From CAVQTK01 sp963716455 (GTDB taxonomy: Bacteria > Pseudomonadota > Gammaproteobacteria > Coxiellales > Coxiellaceae), in the NCBI GenBank assembly GCA_963716455.1, contig CAVQTK010000018.1, positions 1-64,000 on the forward strand: DNA of 64,000 nucleotides, read 5' to 3'. The notes beneath the pieces were generated by a model. The model was given only the letters and a program-made list of their open reading frames with translations. It made no database searches and was not told where the DNA came from. Each line of letters opens with the position of its first letter. Positions within the stretch are counted from its first letter, which is position 1. Shown one piece after another: positions 10,475 through 19,827 of the stretch. The position numbers and the translations under genes are program-made.

Positions 10475-13033
10475 ATGAAAAAAATATTACGTCAGATCTT
10501 AATAACACTGGTAACAATAAATGGTTTAAGCTTTATTTTTTCTACCGCCTTTGCTGAAAACCTGTCTAGTTGGAATCAGTTCACTAACTGGGTTAAAAAC
10601 ATCAGCACTGATTCAAAACCTGAGTGGATAGAACCCATTTCCTTAACCCCCTTCCCCAATGCGTTGGCTGGAGCGCCTTATCGCCATCGCATTGATCTAA
10701 CGCGATTAGTTCAGGATAATTCAGTAAAGGAGGCAAAATTTACCTTTAATTTAGATCCCGACCATCCCGATTGGCTGCGTATTAGTGCAGATGGACAATT
10801 TTTAGAAGGCAATGAGCAAAACGTAAGTGGAGACTTGTCTATTCGTTTACCTATTGGAGTAACTGCTACTAATTTAATCACAGGCAAAAATAGTGCTAAG
10901 CAAATATTTTATATTTTGATTGATCGACATAGCGGCAAAGTACAGTGGAAACTTAAGCAATTACCAGAAATTAATATTGCTCAAGCCGAATTTGAATCGG
11001 TTAATCTACATGAGTATGTCATTAGTGATATACATGATGATCAAATTCATTTTTCATCAACTCCTGGAAAAAATAACCCTAAATGGATTTACTTAGCGGA
11101 TAGCGGGATTTTAACTATCACTACAGCTAATATGGGAGTTGAGCAAATAGCTACAAACCAAATTATTTATCTCACCGCTACGAGTGAAAAAAGTGGAAAA
11201 TCGAGCTCTGTTGAAATGATTATACCCATTTCAGCAAATAAAAAATTAAATCCCCCTAAGTGGCAAACCCATTTTTCTCTGCCTGATGCTATTGTAACTA
11301 AAGCTTATTATATTGATCTTGCTGTTGGAATTGATAAAAAATCATCTCCTGCTAGTGATCAGTTTACTTTTGAGTTAATTAAAAGTTCCGCTGATTGGTT
11401 AACTATTGGCAAAGATGGGCATTCATTAATAAGTCAAAAAATTGCCGAGGATGCTGTTGGAAAATCATGTGAGGTTACTTTACGTGTTACTAGTAAAATG
11501 AGTGGTAAAAGCACAGATTTTCTAGGAACAGTTTATGTCAATGAAGCGCCGAAGCCAATAGAGTGGCAAAATTTGCCTGTAGCGACACTAAATCAAAAAT
11601 ATTCGGTTAATATATTAAAATATGTGCACAGTAATATTAAAAACGATCGCTTCATCTTTCAGTTAGATTCTAATTCGGCGAAATGGTTGCAACTACAAAA
11701 TCATACTTATTTAATAGGTAATCCCCAGCAAGTAAATTTGATAGATAGTGCAGAAAAAATTACTGTAGTCGTTCAGAGTCAAGTCAGTGGTCTGATCAAT
11801 AAGAAGATCCTAAGCATTCCGGTAAAAGCCGATTCGCGTTTAGCCCCACGCTGGAAAAAGGATATATTAAGCAATCCCATTGCGAATGAAGAATACCGCA
11901 GTGAGGATCTTACAACTACCTTAGAAAATATTTATCCTCATGATCAGTTAACATTTAAATATATCCAGGGCCCAGACTGGATACATTTAGATCCACTATG
12001 TCATTGTTTAACAAGCAAAGGAAAAGTGCCGGAAAATGCAGCTGGCAAATCTTTTGTAGTGGAACTGCGTGCTCAAAGTAAAGCAAGTCAAAAAGATATT
12101 GATTACCAGCAAAAAATGATCGTTTACACTGGAACTCCAAAATGGATAAAAACAATATTACCGCCTGTTACAATTAATCAAAAATACTCTTTAATAAATC
12201 TAAAAGATTATCTACAAGAAGATAAAAGTGAAGATCAATTTACCTTTGCTTTAGATCAAAACCATTCACCACCTTGGATAAGGTTACAATCTCAACAAAA
12301 TCAACCTTTCTTAAATATAAATCCTTTGGCCATTAGTGGTACCGAAGTGAATACATCACAAACTATTCGCTTAATTGCTATGAGCAAAAAGACGCGAAAA
12401 ATAAGTACCCAATTATTTACCATTCAAGTTCGAGCAAATGCACAATTACCTAAACCAGCTATGAAAAAGACTGCATTGCCCTATGCGACAGTAGGGGTAA
12501 GCCATGCTGAGGATTTAACTGAATTACTTCAAGGAAGCATCGTTAATGATCGGCTCACTATAAAACTGGGCCCTGACAGTCCAAAATGGCTTTCCATAAA
12601 AAATAATAAATTAATTAGTTCGCCTCCTCATTCAGCAATTGGTGGCCCTTATCCCGTCACTCTTCTAGTGCACAGTCAAGCTGCTGATAATGATGCTGTA
12701 ATTGGAACTCAAATTAGCGTGCAATTGGCATCAATCGCAGGTGACAAGACCGAAATTTATGATTTTGGTAATAATCATAAAAGTATCGTCATTCGTAATT
12801 TACAAAAAAATCACCGCTATCGTCTATTTGAAACAAAGGGAGCACATCTTGATTACGGACCCTTTTATTCACCATTTGTCATTAAAAATGATCAGGATTG
12901 GACTCAATATCCCTTCTATGCAGTGGATGAAGATAAAATAGTTGAAACCGGTGATGAAGGAATAGTTTCTATCGTTTACTATTCTTTACCCACTGATCCT
13001 GCTCCTCAATTTGAATTATTAATTTTACGCTAA
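10475..13033 (+). CDS. Exported protein with seven Ig/cadherin-like modules
   Basis: This 852-residue protein has a signal peptide at residues 1-27 (KKILRQILITLVTINGLSF, then AFA). About seven modules of roughly 100 residues follow, beginning near residues 49, 153, 265, 362, 456, 552 and 655. Each has a pattern like P-x-W, then A-x-x-x-x-Y-x-x-DL, then a D-x-(F/L)-TF strand, a WL-x-I segment and an S-x-x-SGK/S block. About 95 final residues (from ~757) differ and are rich in aromatic residues. No barrel or membrane anchor is visible, so it is probably periplasmic or secreted. It lies head to head with the barrel-containing relative, which suggests a shared surface function such as adhesion. 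The family resemblance is to He_PIG-like domains; function is unknown. Confidence 0.75.
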   Translation: MKKILRQILITLVTINGLSFIFSTAFAENLSSWNQFTNWVKNISTDSKPEWIEPISLTPFPNALAGAPYRHRIDLTRLVQDNSVKEAKFTFNLDPDHPDWLRISADGQFLEGNEQNVSGDLSIRLPIGVTATNLITGKNSAKQIFYILIDRHSGKVQWKLKQLPEINIAQAEFESVNLHEYVISDIHDDQIHFSSTPGKNNPKWIYLADSGILTITTANMGVEQIATNQIIYLTATSEKSGKSSSVEMIIPISANKKLNPPKWQTHFSLPDAIVTKAYYIDLAVGIDKKSSPASDQFTFELIKSSADWLTIGKDGHSLISQKIAEDAVGKSCEVTLRVTSKMSGKSTDFLGTVYVNEAPKPIEWQNLPVATLNQKYSVNILKYVHSNIKNDRFIFQLDSNSAKWLQLQNHTYLIGNPQQVNLIDSAEKITVVVQSQVSGLINKKILSIPVKADSRLAPRWKKDILSNPIANEEYRSEDLTTTLENIYPHDQLTFKYIQGPDWIHLDPLCHCLTSKGKVPENAAGKSFVVELRAQSKASQKDIDYQQKMIVYTGTPKWIKTILPPVTINQKYSLINLKDYLQEDKSEDQFTFALDQNHSPPWIRLQSQQNQPFLNINPLAISGTEVNTSQTIRLIAMSKKTRKISTQLFTIQVRANAQLPKPAMKKTALPYATVGVSHAEDLTELLQGSIVNDRLTIKLGPDSPKWLSIKNNKLISSPPHSAIGGPYPVTLLVHSQAADNDAVIGTQISVQLASIAGDKTEIYDFGNNHKSIVIRNLQKNHRYRLFETKGAHLDYGPFYSPFVIKNDQDWTQYPFYAVDEDKIVETGDEGIVSIVYYSLPTDPAPQFELLILR

Positions 13034-13298
13034 TAAAATCCAGCGATTCTCGCTGAATTGAGTGAAGAATTGGCAGTAATTCCCGGCTAAGATTAAGGAT
13101 TATTGAGATATACAAGCTTATAAAGAAAATGCTCTACGCGATGGGATTTCCAAGGGGAGCAGGGCGAAGCGCTCCCCTTGGTGCGAGCAATCGGCTTTGC
13201 CGATGCGAAGCATATAAACCAGGAACCAATTCTCGCTGAATCCAGTGAGAATTGGTGGAAAAATTGTTTTTTACCTGTTTAAGTTTTATCATTTGTTA
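13034..13298. repeat. Repeat-rich intergenic region with three hairpins
   Basis: Two copies of a hairpin-forming unit containing ATTCTCGCTGAAT lie at 13041-13073 (imperfect) and 13226-13255. In the second, CCAATTCTC pairs with GAGAATTGG and the stem extends inward to 13 pairs with one G-T. Between them is a GC-rich hairpin, CCAAGGGGAGC (13150-13160) with GCTCCCCTTGG (13171-13181), followed by TCGGC-TTT-GCCGA (13191-13203). The base composition is unlike the neighbours, so this looks like an inserted repeat unit rather than a simple terminator. Confidence 0.65.
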
Positions 13299-14984
13299 AT
13301 GAATTATTTCTCATCCATTAAACATAATCTTTTTTTCCGCAATATCATTCTAAGTATAATATGTACCATTTGTATAATTGGGATTGAGCAAGTTTATTAT
13401 TTTTTTAATACTGATTTTATTTATGGAATAAAATTCGGTGATGTTCTTTGGATATTGCTTGTAAGCTTGGCATTTTCCGGTTTGCAAAAAAATCGTTCTT
13501 TTATCATAAATTACGGCATCATGATTGCTGCACTTTTCATTCAATTAATCCATTATTCTTATTTTGGAACGCGGATTTCGGCAATTGATATTTCTTTATT
13601 TTTTTCTAATAGCTTAGAAACTTTGCAGATATTTAGCCAATTAAGCCGCATTGCCTTGTTGCCCTTAATTATCTGCAGTGCTGCCTTTCTGGTGATTTAT
13701 TTTTTCAGTAAAAAACTCAATGTACGAAAAAAGTGGTGCTATGCATGGTTATTAGTATTAATATTTTTATTAACTCCAGTTTATAAGATACTTCTCGCTA
13801 TTAAAGATCAGGGTCGTCATATGCATTCCAATGCCACCATTGGTGATTTTGCTAATACTAATGACAACTTATGGATCTCAACGCAAAAAACTATTTTATA
13901 CTACTTTACTTATATGTTGCCCCAAAAACTGTTTTCTGATAATCATTTAGCTCAGCCTATACTCCCTCCGCTTACTGTTGGTCAAGCTCATCCGAACCTG
14001 AATATCATATTGATTATGGGAGAAAGTTTAACTTATACTCATATGTCTAGTTACGGATACCCGCGTCCTACCACTCCCTATCTGGATTCATTAAAAAATC
14101 ATGCAAATATTATTTTTAAATTAGGAGTTTCAGCAGGCGTATCAACATCTATCTCTCTGCCGATGTTTTTTAATATGGCCTTTCGCCCTGATGCAAGTAT
14201 ACAAGTTACTAGTGGGCAGCGTAATGTATTTAAAATGGCTAAAGCCAATGGATTTACTACGCATTTTGTCAGTACTCAAGCTCGTTATATTCTAGGGGGA
14301 GTCAAAAACTATTTGTTTAGTAAATATATCGATAACTACGCTGATTCGAGTTATTTTGGCGCAGCTTATAGACAAAGCGTTTATGATTCTAAATTAGTTA
14401 CATATCTTGAGTTAGTCGATTTTAAAAATCCTTCTTTCATCGTTTTACATCAGAGAGGTTCGCATGCCGCATATTATGAACGTTATCCGCATGAATTTAC
14501 CTTTTTCAAAAGTAAAAATCACCCGGATTTTATAACTGAGCAAATAGACACCTATGACAACAGTGTTCGCTATACCGATAAAATTATTGCTGATCTAGTT
14601 AATCTCATTCGTCAAAAAACTCATCGACCTACGGTCGTAGTCTTCACCTCTGATCATGGTGAATCATTAGGGGAGAAAGGTGTTTATGGACATAACAATT
14701 TGCAAATGGAAGGTCAACACTTTGTGCCCATTGTTTTTATCGCATTGAATGGCGCAAATCTTAACTTTTTGCAACAAAAAACTCGTGAAGATCTTAATAG
14801 TAATTACATGTCTCATTATGAGTTAAGTGAAACGGTGGGTTATTTACTCGGATATCGAATACCTGATTTTTCTCAGCAAAAGGTAGGTTATTTTGTTAAT
14901 GGCTCTGACTTGACAGGCGCTGCAGGGTTTAATCAAATTAGTTTTGACAAGAATGGAAAGCTAATAGATCATTTTCAATATTAA
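13299..14984 (+). CDS. Sulfatase-fold membrane protein, phosphoethanolamine transferase-like
   Basis: About 561 residues if started at the ATG at 13299; an in-frame GTG at 13245 lies inside a hairpin and is less likely. Five hydrophobic segments occupy roughly the first 170 residues. A periplasmic alkaline-phosphatase/sulfatase domain follows: NIILIMGESLTYTHMSSYGY carries the likely nucleophile Ser, PRPTTPYLD follows, and FTSDHGESLGEKGVYGHN supplies the metal-binding Asp-His and His. This is the layout of EptA/CptA-type enzymes, which transfer phosphoethanolamine from phosphatidylethanolamine to lipid A or core sugars, altering surface charge. The exact acceptor cannot be told from sequence. 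It follows the surface-protein pair but is separated from it by a repeat region. Confidence 0.75.
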   Translation: MNYFSSIKHNLFFRNIILSIICTICIIGIEQVYYFFNTDFIYGIKFGDVLWILLVSLAFSGLQKNRSFIINYGIMIAALFIQLIHYSYFGTRISAIDISLFFSNSLETLQIFSQLSRIALLPLIICSAAFLVIYFFSKKLNVRKKWCYAWLLVLIFLLTPVYKILLAIKDQGRHMHSNATIGDFANTNDNLWISTQKTILYYFTYMLPQKLFSDNHLAQPILPPLTVGQAHPNLNIILIMGESLTYTHMSSYGYPRPTTPYLDSLKNHANIIFKLGVSAGVSTSISLPMFFNMAFRPDASIQVTSGQRNVFKMAKANGFTTHFVSTQARYILGGVKNYLFSKYIDNYADSSYFGAAYRQSVYDSKLVTYLELVDFKNPSFIVLHQRGSHAAYYERYPHEFTFFKSKNHPDFITEQIDTYDNSVRYTDKIIADLVNLIRQKTHRPTVVVFTSDHGESLGEKGVYGHNNLQMEGQHFVPIVFIALNGANLNFLQQKTREDLNSNYMSHYELSETVGYLLGYRIPDFSQQKVGYFVNGSDLTGAAGFNQISFDKNGKLIDHFQY

Positions 14985-15118
14985 TAACCGCGCTATAACT
15001 GTATACGTCAGTGCTAGGCCGAGATCCGAGAAAATAGATTATTAGAAGCTCGAGGGTTTCATCCGATTTCTCCCAAAAATTGATTGAAGTAGACTTTGCA
15101 TTTACTATTACACCAAAT

Positions 15119-15841
15119 ATGCTTGAATATGTACGAGTGGTTTTAGTAAATACAAGTCACCCAGGTAACATTGGTGCAACGGCACGAGCCATGAAGAATA
15201 TGGGCTTATCGCGTTTGTATTTAGTAGCACCTGCCTGTTTTCCTCATCCTGAGGCTACGATTCGTGCTTCCGGAGCAGATGATATTTTAGAGAAGGCCGT
15301 TGTAACAGAGAATTTATTGGCTGCATTAGTAGGTTGTGAATGGGTGTACGCTACTAGTACTCGTGCGCGAAGCTTGGAATGGCCTGGATGCGATGCGCGA
15401 GAATGTGCTGAACAGGTGATTGAACAAAAAGGACATGAAGTGGCATTAGTTTTTGGTCGTGAATCGTCTGGATTAAGTAACGAAGAACTTACTTTATGCC
15501 ATTACCATGTAACTATACCTGCTGAAAAACAATTTAGTTCATTGAATTTGGCTGCGGCAGTTCAGGTTTTAACATATGAATTACGTATGGCTTGGTTAAA
15601 AAATCAGTCTTTATTAGCTATAAAAGATAATAGTGAATTACGTTCTTTAGCAACTCACGAACAAGTTAATGGATTTTATACTCATTTATACCATACTTTG
15701 GTTAAACTTGAGTGTTTGGATCCCAGTCACCCGAAAAAACTAATGCAGAGATTACATCGATTATTTAATCGAGCTCAATTAGATCCCACTGAAATTAATA
15801 TATTGCGAGGTATTTTGACAGCAATGAATAAAAGGTTATAA
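15119..15841 (+). CDS. trmJ: tRNA (cytidine/uridine-2'-O-)-methyltransferase TrmJ
   Basis: About 240 residues of the SpoU/TrmD (SPOUT) superfamily. Motif 1 is VVLVNTSHPGNIGATARAMK, motif 2 is VALVFGRESSGLSNEEL and motif 3 is IPAEKQFSSLNLAAAVQVLT, which form the trefoil knot that binds S-adenosylmethionine. TrmJ 2'-O-methylates position 32 of several tRNAs. An in-frame TTG at 15080 would add 13 residues, but the conserved region begins right after the ATG at 15119. In many gamma-proteobacteria trmJ stands just upstream of an iscS-type gene; here an OPT transporter lies between them. Confidence 0.9.
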   Translation: MLEYVRVVLVNTSHPGNIGATARAMKNMGLSRLYLVAPACFPHPEATIRASGADDILEKAVVTENLLAALVGCEWVYATSTRARSLEWPGCDARECAEQVIEQKGHEVALVFGRESSGLSNEELTLCHYHVTIPAEKQFSSLNLAAAVQVLTYELRMAWLKNQSLLAIKDNSELRSLATHEQVNGFYTHLYHTLVKLECLDPSHPKKLMQRLHRLFNRAQLDPTEINILRGILTAMNKRL

Positions 15842-15877
15842 TGAAGTCTTTTGCCTTATTAAAAATTGGAGCAAAGT

Positions 15878-17887
15878 GTGTCACAAAATAATTCAAATAA
15901 TACTGAGCTACCACCTTTAATCCCGGCTTCAGAAAATTTGCCGGAAATGACATTAAAAGTAATCTTTTTTTCCTTATTATTAACTGCTATTTTGGCTGCT
16001 GCAGATGCGTATTTAGCCTTAAAAATTGGTACTTCTATTGCTGCTTCCATTCCAGCCTCTGTTTTAGCGATGGGTATTTTAAAATTTTTTAAACGTTCTA
16101 ATGTTTTAGAAAGTAACATGATACAAACTGCCGCCTCCGCGGGGGAAGGCGTTTCAGCGGCTATGGCTTTTGTCTTACCAGCACTAATTATTACGCAAGT
16201 TTGGAATCATTTCCCCTATTGGCAAACGGTGCTGATTACGTTATTGGGAGGGATTTTAGGAGTTTTGTTCTCTATTCCTTTGCGTCGTATATTGTTTAGT
16301 ATTCCCACTTTACGATTTCCAGAAGGTACCGCAATAGGCAGTGTGTTACGTGTTAGTACCACAGGAGGTAAACAATTAAAATTTTTAGCTCGTGGAGCAG
16401 GAGTAGGAGCACTGCTTAGTTTTGTGCAAACTGGATTAAAAGTCATTGCCAATGATATACAGCTTTGGGTAGCCACCTCTCGAACTGTATTTGGATTTGC
16501 TATTGGCTTTGAGCCGGCTTTATTGGCCGCGGGTTATATTATTGGTTTTAATGTAGGGATCAGTATTTTATTAGGCATAATATTAGGATGGGTAATTATA
16601 TTACCAACTGTTGGATTGATTTATGGATTACCTCCTGGTGACTCTGCTTACGGTATGGTAATGAATTTATGGAATCACCATTTACGTTATGTGGGAGTAG
16701 GGGTTTTATTAATAGGAGGAATTTGGACATTAATAAGTTTATTGAAACCGGTGGTAAATGGTTTTAAGCAATCTGTCGAAGCATCTCGACGTAATAAATC
16801 TTTAGAAAATGGTGAAGTGTTACCTCGTACTGAGAGAGATATTCCTTTTCATTGGATGCTCTTAATGTCAGTTGTAATTGCTATTTTAATGTTTCCTTTG
16901 ATTTATAAAGCAATGATAAGTTCCGGATTACCTTATAGTCATGGATATTTATTGTTTGTAACAATAGTAACTATTGCTTTTGTCTTAATCGTTGGATTTG
17001 TGTTAGGAGCCTTATGCGGTTATTTTAGCGGGCTAATTGGTTCCACTAATAGTCCCTTATCAGGATTGATTATTACTGGAATTTTATTATTGGGCGGTTT
17101 GTATTTATTATTATTTAAAGTGCACGCAGCAGCTGAAGTTGCTCAGTTAACTACGATGGTTATATTAATAACTGCGTTGTTAACCGCCATTCCTTCGGTT
17201 GCTATGGAAAATATTCAAGATCTTAAAGCAGGACAAATTGTTGGTGCAACTCCGTGGAAACAGCAAGTAATTTTAATTATCGGTGTGGCAGTATCTGCTT
17301 TTGTAGTCGCGCCGGTTTTAAATTTATTATTTAATGCTTATGGTATGGGTGGCGTTTTCCCTCGTTCTGGCATGGATCCAACTCAAATGTTAGCAGCCCC
17401 TCAAGCAGGATTAATGGCCACTATTGCCAAAGGCGTGCTGACTCGTGAATTAAATTGGGTGATGGTGTTGGCTGGGGCTATTTTGGCAACTATCATCATA
17501 ATTATCGATCATGTATGGGAAAAGAAAAAATATCGATTCCTCGTTTTAGCAGTGGGTTTAGCTATCTATTTACCAGTACAAATAGTTTCAACCATATTTT
17601 TAGGAACGTTAGTGAGCTATTTCGTTAAACGCCGGCAAAAAAAATCTGTAGAACAACAGGAAAGCCAAACTGGCACCTTGCTTGCTTGTGGCTTAGTGGC
17701 TGGAAGTGCTTTAATGGGTGTTGCATTAGCAATTCCTTTTGTGATTGCCGGCAGTTCTAATGCTTTAGCTATAGTTTCCGGTCATTTTGAACCTATTGCT
17801 GCAATATTAGGAGTTATTGCTTTATTTGGGCTATGTTATTGGCTGTATCGAACGTCATGCATAGACATAACACCTCGTTCAAAATGA
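15878..17887 (+). CDS. OPT family oligopeptide transporter
   Basis: About 669 residues, almost entirely hydrophobic with about 15 membrane segments. Matches to the OPT family include ADAYLALKIGTSIAASIPAS near the start, RFPEGTAIGSVL, and GLIGSTNSPLSGLIITGILL in the middle, with IPSVAMENIQDLKAGQIVGA later. The family moves oligopeptides or metal-peptide complexes across the inner membrane, probably driven by protons. The GTG at 15878 has a GGAG ribosome site seven bases upstream, so it is preferred to the TTG at 15866. The stop overlaps the ATG of the cysteine desulfurase gene (ATGA), pointing to one transcript. Confidence 0.88.
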   Translation: MSQNNSNNTELPPLIPASENLPEMTLKVIFFSLLLTAILAAADAYLALKIGTSIAASIPASVLAMGILKFFKRSNVLESNMIQTAASAGEGVSAAMAFVLPALIITQVWNHFPYWQTVLITLLGGILGVLFSIPLRRILFSIPTLRFPEGTAIGSVLRVSTTGGKQLKFLARGAGVGALLSFVQTGLKVIANDIQLWVATSRTVFGFAIGFEPALLAAGYIIGFNVGISILLGIILGWVIILPTVGLIYGLPPGDSAYGMVMNLWNHHLRYVGVGVLLIGGIWTLISLLKPVVNGFKQSVEASRRNKSLENGEVLPRTERDIPFHWMLLMSVVIAILMFPLIYKAMISSGLPYSHGYLLFVTIVTIAFVLIVGFVLGALCGYFSGLIGSTNSPLSGLIITGILLLGGLYLLLFKVHAAAEVAQLTTMVILITALLTAIPSVAMENIQDLKAGQIVGATPWKQQVILIIGVAVSAFVVAPVLNLLFNAYGMGGVFPRSGMDPTQMLAAPQAGLMATIAKGVLTRELNWVMVLAGAILATIIIIIDHVWEKKKYRFLVLAVGLAIYLPVQIVSTIFLGTLVSYFVKRRQKKSVEQQESQTGTLLACGLVAGSALMGVALAIPFVIAGSSNALAIVSGHFEPIAAILGVIALFGLCYWLYRTSCIDITPRSK

Positions 17888-19053
17888 ATTTGCCTATATA
17901 TTTAGATTATATGGCCAGCACCCCTCTTGATCCGCTGGTCATGGAAAAAATGTATGAATGCATGTCATCTAGGGAATATTTTGGCAACCCTTCATCGCAA
18001 TCCCACCGCTTTGGTTGGCAAGCAGCCGAGTTGATTGAAATAAGTCGCCAGCAAGTAGCTGATCTTATCAAAGCAGACCCTAAAGAAATTATTTGGACTT
18101 CGGGTGCAACAGAAGCAAATAATCTAGCCTTAAAGGGAGCATCTTCCTTCTATCAACGTAAAGGCAAGCATATTATAACCATGAGTACTGAGCATAAAGC
18201 CGTGCTTAATGCGTGTGCCTATTTAGAGAGCCAGGGGTTTATAGTATCCTATTTGAAACCTAAACCGGATGGACTCTTAAGTTTAGCCGATTTTGAGGCT
18301 GCTATTCGCCCTGATACTATTTTGGCTTCGATAATGTGGGTAAATAATGAAACTGGGGTTATACAAGATATTGCAGAGATTGGTAAAATTGCTAAGCGTA
18401 ATGGCATTATTTTTCATGTCGATGCTGCACAAGCGGCAGGTAAAATTGCTATAGATGTTAGCGCCCTAGCGGTAGATTTGCTTTCACTCTCAGCCCACAA
18501 GATTTACGGACCCAAAGGAATAGGTGCTCTATACGTTCGTAGAACTCCCCGAATTCGTTTAACTCCTCAAATTCATGGTGGGGAGCAAGAATATGGACTA
18601 CGTGCTGGAACACTTGCTACTCACCAGATTGTAGGGATGGGCACAGCTTGTATGGTAGCTCAACAAAGGTTGATCATAGACCAGAAAAACGCCTGTTCTT
18701 TAGGACAACAATTGTGGAGCCACTTGCAATCCTTGGGCAAAATACGATTAAACGGCTGTTCACAACAGCGTATTCCTCAATGTCTAAATATGAGTATAGA
18801 GGGAATAGATAGCGAAAGTTTACTATTGAGCATGCCAAATTTAGCCTTATCTACAGGCTCTGCTTGCCATTCTGCCCATAATACACCTTCCCATGTTCTG
18901 ACTGCTATGGGGATTAAGGCTAACCAAGCTCATTCTGCTATTCGGCTTAGTATTGGTAGATTCACCACCCAAGAGCAAATTGACTATGCTGTTACTCATA
19001 TCGAAGAAAATGTCTATCGGTTACGAGAATTGTCTCCCTTATGGTTGGCATGA
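17884..19053 (+). CDS. Cysteine desulfurase, IscS/NifS-like
   Basis: A 389-residue aminotransferase class V enzyme that removes sulfur from cysteine with pyridoxal phosphate and passes it on as persulfide. The PLP lysine is in SAHKIYGPKG (about residue 206), the cofactor-stacking His is in STEHKAVLN, the ribose/phosphate contacts are in SGATEANNLALKG, and the persulfide cysteine is in STGSACHSA at about residue 328, matching E. coli IscS numbering. It ends earlier than IscS. The gene overlaps the OPT gene upstream and the IscU-like gene downstream, both by ATGA, so the three are translationally coupled. No iscR, iscA, hscBA or fdx genes are nearby, so it may serve tRNA thiolation or a reduced Fe-S system. 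Confidence 0.88.
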   Translation: MNLPIYLDYMASTPLDPLVMEKMYECMSSREYFGNPSSQSHRFGWQAAELIEISRQQVADLIKADPKEIIWTSGATEANNLALKGASSFYQRKGKHIITMSTEHKAVLNACAYLESQGFIVSYLKPKPDGLLSLADFEAAIRPDTILASIMWVNNETGVIQDIAEIGKIAKRNGIIFHVDAAQAAGKIAIDVSALAVDLLSLSAHKIYGPKGIGALYVRRTPRIRLTPQIHGGEQEYGLRAGTLATHQIVGMGTACMVAQQRLIIDQKNACSLGQQLWSHLQSLGKIRLNGCSQQRIPQCLNMSIEGIDSESLLLSMPNLALSTGSACHSAHNTPSHVLTAMGIKANQAHSAIRLSIGRFTTQEQIDYAVTHIEENVYRLRELSPLWLA

Positions 19054-19421
19054 AATATTCTGAACGTTTGCTTTATTATTTTAATCATCGTCATCATGCG
19101 GGACGTTTAGATATAACAGAAAAAAATGTTCAACGTGTTGAGGTAGGAAACGCTCAAAATAAAGATTTATTAGTACTTTTCATTCAATATGATGGTTCTT
19201 ATATACAGCAGATTCGATTTCAGGCTTGTGGTTCTGCGGGTATAATTGCTGCAGGAGAATATGTAAGTATTTGGCTAGAAAAAAAGACACGAGAGGAAAC
19301 CACCAATATTCCTGATGCCACCTACATCTTAGAAGAATTGGGACTTCCCATAAAATATATTCATATAGCACATCTTATTATATTGGCAATCCAACTTTGG
19401 ATATCGGCTTCAAGCACTTAA
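19050..19421 (+). CDS. IscU/NifU-N-like protein lacking two of three scaffold cysteines
   Basis: About 123 residues that align along the whole of IscU: YSERLLYYFNHRHHAGRLD at the start, IRFQACGSAGIIAAGEYVS in the middle and a helical end. IscU builds 2Fe-2S clusters on three cysteines plus an Asp. Here the first (ACGD in IscU) is replaced by AQNKD and the third (HCS) by HIAHL; only the middle Cys in QACGSA remains. The start at 19050 overlaps the desulfurase stop (ATGA). Either it is a decaying scaffold or a derived sulfur acceptor or regulator paired with the desulfurase. The homology is clear; the activity is doubtful. Confidence 0.65.
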   Translation: MKYSERLLYYFNHRHHAGRLDITEKNVQRVEVGNAQNKDLLVLFIQYDGSYIQQIRFQACGSAGIIAAGEYVSIWLEKKTREETTNIPDATYILEELGLPIKYIHIAHLIILAIQLWISASST

Positions 19422-19702
19422 AGGCTATAATACCTTGCTAATTTAGTACATAACAAAGATTTTTTGGGCTTTAGAGGTCTTTCGGACAAAAGACTATTTA
19501 ATTTATTGGAAATAAAGGCTTTTTTGATTTCTTTAAATTGCACTTTTTTTACTTGTTCTTTAGTTGCAAAAGTTAATTCATGATTGTTTTGATCATACCA
19601 AATATTTTTGGCTTCAATGGTACTGGTCGCTAAAATAAGCGCAATTGATTTATCTGCTTGATCATGAACAGAGTAAAGATTACGTAATTTCCCCTTTTCC
19701 AT
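19418..19702 (-). CDS. Hypothetical protein, about 94 residues
   Basis: A small frame starting at an ATG (19702) with a GGGGG ribosome-site-like run about eight bases upstream. The product is soluble and basic, with an early segment like a short beta-sheet protein (ALILATSTIEAKNIWYDQ) and a basic C-terminus ending in CTKLARYYSL. I recognise no family. It overlaps the IscU-like gene tail to tail by four bases. It has normal composition, but it could still be a spurious frame. Confidence 0.4.
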   Translation of the reverse strand: MEKGKLRNLYSVHDQADKSIALILATSTIEAKNIWYDQNNHELTFATKEQVKKVQFKEIKKAFISNKLNSLLSERPLKPKKSLLCTKLARYYSL

Positions 19703-19734
19703 ATATTTATACCCCCATATTTTAATTATAGTAG

Positions 19735-19790
19735 GGTTTGTTGACAACTGTCATTGCGACCCGGAGCGAAGCGAGGAGGAAGCAATTGTA
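19735..19790. repeat. REP-like repeat, left of the IS110 element
   Basis: It reads GTTGACAACTGTCATTGCGA followed by CCCGGAGCGAAGCGAGGAGG and AAGCAATTG. It is the reverse orientation of the unit at 20984-21066, so the transposase gene is bracketed by inverted copies of this family. This kind of CATTGCGAG...GAAGCAAT repeat is common as dispersed non-coding sequence. Confidence 0.65.
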
Positions 19791-19827
19791 AGTTTTAAAA
19801 GTGATATGATGTACCTCAAGAGGGTAT

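Noticed and set aside
13245..13298. GTG start of the sulfatase-like protein
   Set aside because: It lies within the right arm of a repeat hairpin; the ATG at 13299 leads directly into the first membrane segment.
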